64,000 nt of DNA from Sabethes cyaneus (Eukaryota > Arthropoda > Insecta > Diptera > Culicidae). The translations under genes and the position numbers were made by a program. The stretch's first letter is position 1. Each line of letters opens with the position of its first letter. Shown here in pieces: positions 33,001-44,513 of this stretch. Below the pieces are notes generated by a model. That model was not told the origin of the DNA. It made no database searches and saw nothing but the letters and a program-made list of their open reading frames with translations. The stretch lies in contig NC_071354.1 of assembly GCF_943734655.1 (NCBI RefSeq), positions 156,199,142 to 156,263,141 on the forward strand, given 5' to 3'.

Positions 33001-36000
33001 TGACTTTCCTGTTTTCTCAGTTAACCCTGTTTCCTGTCGTTTCAGTTTTCTCTGTTTTCTAACTTTCCTGTTTTCTCAGTTAACCCTGTTTTCTGACATT
33101 CCAGTTTTCTCTGTTTTGTGACTTTCCTGTTTCCTCAGTTAACCCTGTTTTCTGACATTCCAGTTTTCTCTGTTTTGTGACTTTCCTGTTTTTTCAGTAA
33201 ACCCTGTTTTCTGACATTCCAGTTTTCTCTGTTTTCTGACTTTCCTGTTTTCTTAGTTAACCCTGTTTTCTGACTTTCCAGTTTTCTCTGTTTTCTGACT
33301 TTCCTGTTTTCTCAGTTAACCCTGTTTTCTGACAATCCAGTTTTCTCTGTTTTCTGACGTTCCTGTTTTCTCAGTTAACCCTGTTTCTGCCTTTCCAGTT
33401 TTCTCTGTTTTCTGACTTTCCTGTTTTATCAGTTAACCCTGTTTTCTGCCTTTCCAGTTTTCTCTGTTTTCTGACTTTCCTGTTTTTTCAATAAACCCTG
33501 TTTTCTGACATTCCAGTTTTCTCTGTTTTCTGACTTTCCTGTTTTCTTAGTTAACCCTGTTTTCTGACTTTCCAGTTTTCTCTGTTTTCTGACTTTCCTG
33601 TTTTTTCAGTTAACCCAGTTTTCTGACAGTCCAATTTTCTCTGTTTTCTGACTTTCCTGTTTTCTCAGTTAACCCTGTTTTCTGACTTTCCAGTTTTCTC
33701 TGTTTTCTGACTTTCCTGTTTTCTCAGTTAACCCTGTTTTCTGACAGTCCAGTTTTCTCTGTTTTCTGACTTTCCTGTTTTTTCAGTAAACCCTGTTTTC
33801 TGACATTCCAGTTTTCTCTGTTTTCTGACTTTCCTGTTTTCTTAGTTAACCCTGTTTTCTGACTTTCCAGTTTTCTCTGTTTTCTGACTTTCCTGTTTTC
33901 TCAGTTAACCCTGTTTTCTGACAATCCAGTTTTCTCTGTTTTCTGACGTTCCTGTTTTCTCAGTTAACCCTGTTTCTGACTTTCCAGTTTTCTCTGTTTT
34001 CTGACTTTCCTGTTTTATCAGTTAACCCTGTTTTCTGCCTTTCCAGTTTTCTCTGTTTTCTGACTTTCCTGTTTTTTCAATAAACCCTGTTTTCTGACAT
34101 TCCAGTTTTCTCTGTTTTCTGACTTTCCTGTTTTCTTAGTTAACCCTGTTTTCTGACTTTCCAGTTTTCTCTGTTTTCTGACTTTCCTGTTTTTTCAGTT
34201 AACCCAGTTTTCTGACAGTCCAATTTTCTCTGTTTTCTGACTTTCCTGTTTTCTCAGTTAACCCTGTTTTCTGACAATCCAGTTTTCTCTGTTTTCTGTC
34301 TTTCCTGTTTTCTCTGTTAACGCTGTTTTCTGACTTTCCAGTTTTCTCTGTTTTCTGACTTTCCTGTTTTCTCAGTTAACCCTGTTTTCTGACAATCCAG
34401 TTTTCTCTGTTTTCTGACTTTCCTGTTTTCTCAGTTAACCCTGTTTTCTGACTTTCCAGTTTTCTCTGTTTTGTGACTTTCCTGTTTTCTCAGTTAACCC
34501 TGTTTTCTGAGAGTCCAGTTTTCTCTGTTTTCTGACGTTCCTGTTTTCTCAGTTAACCCTGTTTTCTGACAATCCAGTTTTCTCTGTTTTCTGACTTTCC
34601 TGTTTTCTCTGTTAACGCTGTTTTCTGACTTTCCAGTTTTCTCTGTTTTCTGACTTTCCTGTTTTCTCAGTTAACCCTGTTTTCTGACAATCCAGTTTTC
34701 TCTGTTTTCTGACTTTCCTGTTTTCTCAGTTAACCCTGTTTTCTGACAATCCAGTTTTCTCTGTTTTCTAACTTTCCTGTTTTCTCAGTTAACCCTGTTT
34801 TCTGACATTCCAGTTTTCTCTGTTTTCTGACTTTCCTGTTTTCTCAGTTAACCCTTTTTTCTGACAATCCAGTTTTCTCTGTTTTCTGACTTTCCTGTTT
34901 TCTCAGTTAACCCTTTTTTCTGACAGTCCAGTTTTCTCTGTTTTCTGACTTTCCTGTTTTCTCAGTTAACGCTGTTTTCTGACTTTCCAGTTTTCTCTGT
35001 TTTCTGACTTTCCCGTTTTCTCAGTTAACGCTGTTTTCTGATTTTCCAGTTTTCTCTGTTTTCTGATTTTCCTGTTTTCTCAGTTAACCCTGTTTCCTGT
35101 CGTTTCAGTTTTCTCTGTTTTCTAACTTTCCTGTTTTCTCAGTTAACCCTGTTTTCTGACAGTCCAGTTTTCTCTGTTTTCTGACTTTCCTGTTTTCTCA
35201 GTTAACGCTGTTTTCTGACAATCCAGTTTTCTCTGTTTTCTGACTTTCCTGTTTTCTCAGTTAACCCTGTTTTCTGACTTTCCAGTTTTCTCTGTTTTCT
35301 GACTTTCCTGTTTTCTCAGTTAACCCTGTTTTCTGAGAGTCCAGTTTTCTCTGTTTTCTGACTTTCCTGTTTTCTCAGTTAACCCTGTTTTCTGACTTTC
35401 CAGTTTTCTCTGTTTTCTGACTTTCCTGTTTTCTCAGTTAACCCTTTTTTCTGACAATCCAGTTTTCTCTGTTTTCTGACTTTCCTGTTTTCTCAGTTAA
35501 CCCTTTTTTCTGACAGTCCAGTTTTCTCTGTTTTCTGACTTTCCCGTTTTCTCAGTTAACGCTGTTTTCTGATTTTCCAGTTTTCTCTGTTTTCTGATTT
35601 TCCTGTTTTCTCAGTTAACCCTGTTTCCTGTCGTTTCAGTTTTCTCTGTTTTCTAACTTTCCTGTTTTCTCAGTTAACCCTGTTTTCTGAGAGTCCAGTT
35701 TTCTCTGTTTTCTGACGTTCCTGTTTTCTCAGTTAACCCTGTTTTCTGACTTTCCAGTTTACTCTGTTTTCTGACTTTCCTGTTTTCTCAGTTAACCCTG
35801 TTTTCTGACAATCCAGTTTTCTCTGTTTTCTGACTTTCCTGTTTTCTCAGTTAACCCTGTTTTCTGACATTCCAGTTTTCTCTGTTTTGTGACTTTCCTG
35901 TTTCCTCAGTTAACCCTGTTTTCTGACATTCCAGTTTTCTCTGTTTTCTGACGTTCCTGTTTTCTCAGTTAACCCTGTTTTCTGAGAGTCCAGTTTTCTC

Positions 36001-39000
36001 TGTTTTGTGACTTTCCTGTTTTCTCAGTTAACCCTGTTTTCTGACTTTCCAGTTTTCTCTGTTTTCTGACTTTCCTGTTTTCTCTGTTAACGCTGTTTCC
36101 TGACTTTCCAGTTTTCTCTGTTTTCTGACTTTCCTGTTTTCTCAGTTAACCCTGTTTTCTGAGAGTCCAGTTTTCTCTGTTTTCTGACGTTCCTGTTTTC
36201 TCAGTTAACCCTGTTTTCTGACAATCCAGTTTTCTCTGTTTTCTGACTTTCCTGTTTTCTCTGTTAACGCTGTTTTCTGACTTTCCAGTTTTCTCTGTTT
36301 TCTGACTTTCCCGTTTTCTCAGTTAACGCTGTTTTCTGATTTTCCAGTTTTCTCTGTTTTCTGATTTTCCTGTTTTCTCAGTTAACCCTGTTTCCTGTCG
36401 TTTCAGTTTTCTCTGTTTTCTAACTTTCCTGTTTTCTCTGTTTACCCTGTTTTCTGACTTTCCAGTTTTCTCTGTTTTCTGACTTTCCCGTTTTCTCAGT
36501 TAACCCTGTTTTCTACCTTTCCAGTTTTCTCTGTTTTCTGATTTTCCTGTTTTCTCAGTTAACCCTGTTTCCGACTTTCCAGGTTTCTCTGTTTTCTGAC
36601 TTTCCTGTTTTCTCAGTTAACCCTGTTTTCTGACTTTCCAGTTTTCTCTGTTTTCTGACTTTCCTGTTTTATCAGTTAACCCTTTTTTCTGACAATCCAG
36701 TTTTCTCTGTTTTCTGACTTTCCTGTTTTCATAGTTAACCCTGTTTTCTGACTTTCCAGTTTTCTCTGTTTTCTGACTTTCCTGTTTTCTCAGTTAACCC
36801 TTTTTTCTGACAGTCCAGTTTTCTCTGTTTTCTGACTTTCCTGTTTTCTCTGTTAACGCTGTTTTCTGACTTTCCAGTTTTCTCTGTTTTCTGACTTTCC
36901 CGTTTTCTCAGTTAACGCTGTTTTCTGATTTTCCAGTTTTCTCTGTTTTCTGATTTTCCTGTTTTCTCAGTTAACCCTGTTTCCTGTCGTTTCAGTTTTC
37001 TCTGTTTTCTAACTTTCCTGTTTTCTCTGTTAACCCTGTTTTCTGACTTTCCAGTTTTCTCTGTTTTCTGACTTTCCCGTTTTCTCAGTTAACGCTGTTT
37101 TCTGATTTTCCAGTTTTCTCTGTTTTCTGATTTTCCTGTTTTCTCAGTTAACCCTGTTTTCTGACTTTCCAGTTTTCTCTGTTTTCTGACTTTCCTGTTT
37201 TCTCAGTTAACGCTGTTTTCTGACTTTCCAGTTTTCTCTGTTTTCTGACTTTCCTGTTTTCTCAGTTAACCCTGTTTTCTGACTTTCCAGTTTTCTCTGT
37301 TTTCTGACTTTCCTGTTTTATCAGTTAACCCTTTTTTCTGACAATCCAGTTTTCTCTGTTTTCTGACTTTCCTGTTTTCATAGTTAACCCTGTTTTCTGA
37401 CTTTCCAGTTTTCTCTGTTTTCTGACTTTCCTGCTTTCTCAGTTAACCCTTTTTTCTGACAGTCCAGTTTTCTCTGTTTTCTGACTTTCCTGTTTTCTCT
37501 GTTAACGCTGTTTTCTGACTTTCCAGTTTTCTCTGTTTTCTGACTTTCCCGTTTTCTCAGTTAACGCTGTTTTCTGATTTTCCAGTTTTCTCTGTTTTCT
37601 GATTTTCCTGTTTTCTCAGTTAACCCTGTTTTCTGACTTTCCAGTTTTCTCTGTTTTCTGACTTTCCTGTTTTCTCAGTTAACCCTGTTTTCTGAGAGTC
37701 CAGTTTTCTCTGTTTTCTGACGTTCCTGTTTTCTCAGTTAACCCTGTTTTCTGACAGTCCAGTTTTCTCTGTTTTCTGACTTTCCTGTTTTCTCAGTTAA
37801 CCCTGTTTTCTGACAATCCAGTTTTCTCTGTTTTCTGACTTTCCTGTTTTCTCAGTTAACCCTGTTTTCTGACTTTCCAGTTTTCTCTGTTTTCTGACTT
37901 TCCTGTTTTCTCAGTTAACCCTTTTTTCTGACAGTCCAGTTTTCTCTGTTTTCTGACTTTCCTGTTTTCTCTGTTAACGCTGTTTTCTGACTTTCCAGTT
38001 TTCTCTGTTTTCTGACTTTCCCGTTTTCTCAGTTAACGCTGTTTTCTGATTTTCCAGTTTTCTCTGTTTTCTGATTTTCCTGTTTTCTCAGTTAACCCTG
38101 TTTCCTGTCGTTTCAGTTTTCTCTGTTTTCTAACTTTCCTGTTTTATCAGTTAACCCTGTTTTCTGCCTTTCCAGTTTTCTCTGTTTTCTGATTTTCCTG
38201 TTTTCTTAGTTAACCCTGTTTTCTGACAGTCCAGTTTTCTCTGTTTTCTGACTTTCCTGTTTTATCAGTTAACCCTGTTTTCTGCCTTTCCAGTTTTCTC
38301 TGTTTTCTGATTTTCCTGTTTTCTCAGTTAACCCTGTTTCCGACTTTCCAGGTTTCTCTGTTTTCTGACTTTCCTGTTTTATCAGTTAACCCTGTTTTCT
38401 GACTTTCCAGTTTTCTCTGTTTTCTGACTTTCCTGTTTTATCAGTTAACCCTTTTTTCTGACAATCCAGTTTTCTCTGTTTTCTGACTTTCCTGTTTTCA
38501 TAGTTAACCCTGTTTTCTGACTTTCCAGTTTTCTCTGTTTTCTGACTTTCCTGTTTTCTCAGTTAACCCTTTTTTCTGACAGTCCAGTTTTCTCTGTTTT
38601 CTGACTTTCCTGTTTGCTCTGTTAACGCTGTTTTCTGACTTTCCAGTTTTCTCTGTTTTCTGACTTTCCCGTTTTCTCAGTTAACGCTGTTTTCTGATTT
38701 TCCAGTTTTCTCTGTTTTCTGATTTTCCTGTTTTCTCAGTTAACCCTGTTTCCTGTCGTTTCAGTTTTCTCTGTTTTCTAACTTTCCTGTTTTCTCTGTT
38801 AACCCTGTTTTCTGACTTTCCAGTTTTCTCTGTTTTCTGACTTTCCTGTTTTCTCAGTTAACCCTTTTTTCTGACAGTCCAGTTTTCTCTGTTTTCTGAC
38901 TTTCCTGTTTTCTCTGTTAACGCTGTTTTCTGACTTTCCAGTTTTCTCTGTTTTCTAACTTTCCCGTTTTCTCAGTTAACGCTGTTTTCTGATTTTCCAG

Positions 39001-40280
39001 TTTTCTCTGTTTTCTGATTTTCCTGTTTTCTCAGTTAACCCTGTTTTCTGACTTTCCAGTTTTCTCTGTTTTCTGACTTTCCTGTTTTCTCAGTTAACCC
39101 TTTTTTCTGACAGTCCAGTTTTCTCTGTTTTCTGACTTTCCTGTTTTCTCAGTTAACGCTGTTTTCTGACAGTCCAGTTTTCTCTGTTTTCTGACTTTCC
39201 CGTTTTCTCAGTTAACGCTGTTTTCTGATTTTCCAGTTTTCTCTGTTTTCTGATTTTCCTGTTTTCTCAGTTAACCCTGTTTCCTGTCGTTTCAGTTTTC
39301 TCTGTTTTCTAACTTTCCTGTTTTCTCAGTTAACCCTGTTTTCTGACAGTCCAGTTTTCTCTGTTTTCTGACTTTCCTGTTTTCTCATTTAACCCTGTTT
39401 TCTGACATTCCAGTTTTATCTGTTTTCTGACTTTCCTGTTTTCTCAGTTAACCCTTTTTTCTGACAATCCAGTTTTCTCTGTTTTCTGACTTTCCTGTTT
39501 TCTCAGTTAACGCTGTTTTCTGACTTTCCAGTTTTCTCTGTTTTCTGACTTTCCTGTTTTCTCTGTTTACCCTGTTTTCTGACTTTCCAGTTTTCTCTGT
39601 TTTCTGACTTTCCTGTTTTCTCTGTTAACGCTGTTTTCTGACTTTCCAGTTTTCTCTGTTTTCTGACTTTCCTGTTTTATCAGTTAACCCTTTTTTCTGA
39701 CAATCCAGTTTTCTCTGTTTTCTGACTTTCCTGTTTTCATAGTTAACCCTGTTTTCTGACTTTCCAGTTTTCTCTGTTTTCTGACTTTCCTGTTTTCTCA
39801 GTTAACCCTTTTTTCTGACAGTCCAGTTTTCTCTGTTTTCTGACTTTCCTGTTTTCTCTGTTAACGCTGTTTTCTGACTTTCCAGTTTTCTCTGTTTTCT
39901 GACTTTCCCGTTTTCTCAGTTAACGCTGTTTTCTGATTTTCCAGTTTTCTCTGTTTTCTGATTTTCCTGTTTTCTCAGTTAACCCTGTTTTCTGACAGTC
40001 CAGTTTTCTCTGTTTTCTGACTTTCCTGTTTTCTCAGTTAACCCTGTTTTCTGACAGTCCAGTTTTCTCTGTTTTCTGACTTTCCTGTTTTCTCTGTTAA
40101 CGCTGTTTTCTGACTTTCCAGTTTTCTCTGTTTTCTGACTTTCCCGTTTTCTCAGTTAACGCTGTTTTCTGATTTTCCAGTTTTCTCTGTTTTCTGATTT
40201 TCCTGTTTTCTCAGTTAACCCTGTTTCCTGTCGTTTCAGTTTTCTCTGTTTTCTAACTTTCCTGTTTTCTCAGTTAACCC

Positions 40281-41491
40281 TGTTTTCTGACAGTCCAACT
40301 TTCCCTGTTTTCTGACTTTCCTGTTTTCTCAGTTAACCCTGTTTTCTGACTTTCCAGTTTTCTCTGTTTTCTGACTTTCCTGTTTTATCAGTTAACCCTG
40401 TTTTCTGACAGTCCAGTTTTCTCTGTTTTCTGACTTTCCTGTTTTCTCTGTTAACGCTGTTTTCTGACTTTCCAGTTTTCTCTGTTTTCTGACTTTCCTG
40501 TTTTCTCAGTTAACCCTGTTTTCTGACAGTCCAGTTTTCTCTGTTTTCTGACTTTCCTGTTTTCTCTGTTAACGCTGTTTTCTGACTTTCTAGTTTTCTC
40601 TGTTTTCTGACTTTCCTGTTTTCTCAGTTAACGCTGTTTTCTGACTTTCCAGTTTTCTCTGTTTTCTGACTTTCCTGTTTTCTCAGTTAACCCTGTTTTC
40701 TGACAGTCCAGTTTTCTCTGTTTTCTGACTTTCCTGTTTTATCAGTTAACCCTGTTTTCTGCCTTTCCAGTTTTCTCTGTTTTCTAACTTTCCTGTTTTC
40801 TCAGTTAACCCTGTTTTCTGACTTTCCAGTTTTCTCTGTTTTGTGACTTTCCTGTTTTCTCAGTTAACCCTGTTTTCTGACTTTCCAGTTTTCTCTGTTT
40901 TCTGACTTTCCTGTTTTCTCAGTTAACCCTTTTTTCTGACTTTCCAGTTTTCTCTGTTTTCTGACTTTCCTGTTTTCTCAGTTAACGCTGTTTTCTGACA
41001 GTCCAGTTTTCTCTGTTTTCTGACTTTCCTGTTTTCTCAGTTAACGCTGTTTTCTGATTTTCCAGTTTTCTCTGTTTTCTGATTTTCCTGCTTTCTCAGT
41101 TAACCCTGTTTCCTGTCGTTTCAGTTTTCTCTGTTTTCTAACTTTCCTGTTTTCTCAGTTAACCCTGTTTTCTGACATTCCAGTTTTCTCTGTTTTGTGA
41201 CTTTCCTGTTTCCTCAGTTAACCCTGTTTTCTGACATTCCAGTTTTCTCTGTTTTGTGACTTTCCTGTTTTCTCAGTTAACCCTGTTTTCTGACTTTCCA
41301 GTTTTCTCTGTTTTCTGACTTTCCTGTTTTCTTAGTTAACCCTGTTTTCTGACTTTCCAGTTTTCTCTGTTTTCTGACTTTCCTGTTTTCTCAGTTAACC
41401 CTGTTTTCTGACAATCCAGTTTTCTCTGTTTTCTGAAGTTCCTGTTTTCTCAGTTAACCCTGTTTCTGACTTTCCAGTTTTCTCTGTTTTC
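40281..41491 (+). repeat. Higher-order block, right copy (offset 8,491 bp)
   Basis: Collinear with 31790-33000 by five shared rare variants at one constant offset. It shows that kilobase segments, not single monomers, were copied within the array. Confidence 0.85.
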
Positions 41492-43450
41492 TGACTTTCC
41501 TGCTTTTTCAGTAAACCCTGTTTTCTGACATTCCAGTTTTCTCTGTTTTCTGACTTTCCTGTTTTCTTAGTTAACCCTGTTTTCTGACTTTCCAGTTTTC
41601 TCTGTTTTCTGACTTTCCTGTTTTCTCAGTTAACCCTGTTTTCTGACAATCCAGTTTTCTCTGTTTTCTGACGTTCCTGTTTTCTCAGTTAACCCTGTTT
41701 CTGACTTTCCAGTTTTCTCTGTTTTCTGACTTTCCTGTTTTCTCAGTTAACCCTTTTTTCTGACTTTCCAGTTTTCTCTGTTTTCTGACTTTCCTGTTTG
41801 CTCTGTTAACGCTGTTTTCTGACTTTCCAGTTTTCTCTGTTTTCTGACTTTCCCGTTTTCTCAGTTAACCCTTTTTTCTGACAGTCCAGTTTTCTCTGTT
41901 TTCTGACTTTCCTGTTTTCTCTGTTAACGCTGTTTTCTGACTTTCCAGTTTTCTCTGTTTTCTAACTTTCCCGTTTTCTCAGTTAACGCTGTTTTCTGAT
42001 TTTCCAGTTTTCTCTGTTTTCTGATTTTCCTGTTTTCTCAGTTAACCCTGTTTTCTGACTTTCCAGTTTTCTCTGTTTTCTGACTTTCCTGTTTTCTCAG
42101 TTAACCCTTTTTTCTGACAGTCCAGTTTTCTCTGTTTTCTGACTTTCCTGTTTTCTCAGTTAACGCTGTTTTCTGACAGTCCAGTTTTCTCTGTTTTCTG
42201 ACTTTCCCGTTTTCTCAGTTAACGCTGTTTTCTGATTTTCCAGTTTTCTCTGTTTTCTGATTTTCCTGTTTTCTCAGTTAACCCTGTTTCCTGTCGTTTC
42301 AGTTTTCTCTGTTTTCTAACTTTCCTGTTTTCTCAGTTAACCCTGTTTTCTGACAGTCCAGTTTTCTCTGTTTTCTGACTTTCCTGTTTTCTCATTTAAC
42401 CCTGTTTTCTGACATTCCAGTTTTATCTGTTTTCTGACTTTCCTGTTTTCTCAGTTAACCCTTTTTTCTGACAATCCAGTTTTCTCTGTTTTCTGACTTT
42501 CCTGTTTTCTCAGTTAACCCTGTTTTCTGACTTTCCAGTTTTCTCTGTTTTCTGACTTTCCTGTTTTCTCTGTTAACGCTGTTTTCTGACTTTCCAGTTT
42601 TCTCTGTTTTCTGACTTTCCTGTTTTATCAGTTAACCCTTTTTTCTGACAATCCAGTTTTCTCTGTTTTCTGACTTTCCTGTTTTCATAGTTAACCCTGT
42701 TTTCTGACTTTCCAGTTTTCTCTGTTTTCTGACTTTCCTGTTTTCTCAGTTAACCCTGTTTTCTGACAATCCAGTTTTCTCTGTTTTCTGACGTTCCTGT
42801 TTTCTCAGTTAACCCTGTTTCTGACTTTCCAGTTTTCTCTGTTTTCTGACTTTCCTGTTTTCTCAGTTAACCCTTTTTTCTGACAGTCCAGTTTTCTCTG
42901 TTTTCTGACTTTCCTGTTTGCTCTGTTAACGCTGTTTTCTGACTTTCCAGTTTTCTCTGTTTTCTGACTTTCCCGTTTTCTCAGTTAACCCTTTTTTCTG
43001 ACAGTCCAGTTTTCTCTGTTTTCTGACTTTCCTGTTTTCTCTGTTAACGCTGTTTTCTGACTTTCCAGTTTTCTCTGTTTTCTAACTTTCCCGTTTTCTC
43101 AGTTAACGCTGTTTTCTGATTTTCCAGTTTTCTCTGTTTTCTGATTTTCCTGTTTTCTCAGTTAACCCTGTTTTCTGACTTTCCAGTTTTCTCTGTTTTC
43201 TGACTTTCCTGTTTTCTCAGTTAACCCTTTTTTCTGACAGTCCAGTTTTCTCTGTTTTCTGACTTTCCTGTTTTCTCAGTTAACGCTGTTTTCTGACAGT
43301 CCAGTTTTCTCTGTTTTCTGACTTTCCCGTTTTCTCAGTTAACGCTGTTTTCTGATTTTCCAGTTTTCTCTGTTTTCTGATTTTCCTGTTTTCTCAGTTA
43401 ACGCTGTTTCCTGTCGTTTCAGTTTTCTCTGTTTTCTAACTTTCCTGTTT

Positions 43451-44513
43451 TCTCTTTTAACCCTGTTTTCTGACTTTCCAGTTTTCTCTGTTTTCTGACT
43501 TTCCTGTTTTCTCAGTTAACCCTTTTTTCTGACAGTCCAGTTTTCTCTGTTTTCTGACTTTCCTGTTTTCTCTGTTAACGCTGTTTTCTGACTTTCCAGT
43601 TTTCTCTGTTTTCTAACTTTCCCGTTTTCTCAGTTAACGCTGTTTTCTGATTTTCCAGTTTTCTCTGTTTTCTGATTTTCCTGTTTTCTCAGTTAACCCT
43701 GTTTCCTGTCGTTTCAGTTTTCTCTGTTTTCTAACTTTCCTGTTTTCTCAGTTAACCCTGTTTTCTGACATTCCAGTTTTCTCTGTTTTCTGACTTTCCT
43801 GTTTTCTCAGTTAACGCTGTTTTCTGACAGTCCAGTTTTCTCTGTTTTCTGACTTTCCCGTTTTCTCAGTTAACGCTGTTTTCTGATTTTCCAGTTTTCT
43901 CTGTTTTCTGATTTTCCTGTTTTCTCAGTTAACCCTGTTTCCTGTCGTTTCAGTTTTCTCTGTTTTCTAACTTTCCTGTTTTCTCTTTTAACCCTGTTTT
44001 CTGACTTTCCAGTTTTCTCTGTTTTCTGACTTTCCTGTTTTCTCAGTTAACCCTTTTTTCTGACAGTCCAGTTTTCTCTGTTTTCTGACTTTCCTGTTTT
44101 CTCTGTTAACGCTGTTTTCTGACTTTCCAGTTTTCTCTGTTTTCTAACTTTCCCGTTTTCTCAGTTAACGCTGTTTTCTGATTTTCCAGTTTTCTCTGTT
44201 TTCTGATTTTCCTGTTTTCTCAGTTAACCCTGTTTCCTGTCGTTTCAGTTTTCTCTGTTTTCTAACTTTCCTGTTTTCTCAGTTAACCCTGTTTTCTGAC
44301 ATTCCAGTTTTCTCTGTTTTCTGACTTTCCTGTTTTCTCAGTTAACGCTGTTTTCTGACAGTCCAGTTTTCTCTGTTTTCTGACTTTCCCGTTTTCTCAG
44401 TTAACGCTGTTTTCTGATTTTCCAGTTTTCTCTGTTTTCTGATTTTCCTGTTTTCTCAGTTAACCCTGTTTCCTGTCGTTTCAGTTTTCTCTGTTTTCTA
44501 ACTTTCCTGTTTT
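43451..44513 (+). repeat. 531-bp nine-monomer higher-order repeat, at least two tandem units
   Basis: The rare junction TCTCTTTTAACCCTG starts at 43451, 43982 and 44513, exactly 531 bp (9 x 59) apart each time. Between the markers the order of monomer variants repeats, with TTTCCTGTCGTTTCAG, ACATTCCAG, ACAGTCCAG and ATTTTCCAG recurring in the same sequence. The limits of the tandem block outside the three markers are not fixed. Confidence 0.88.
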
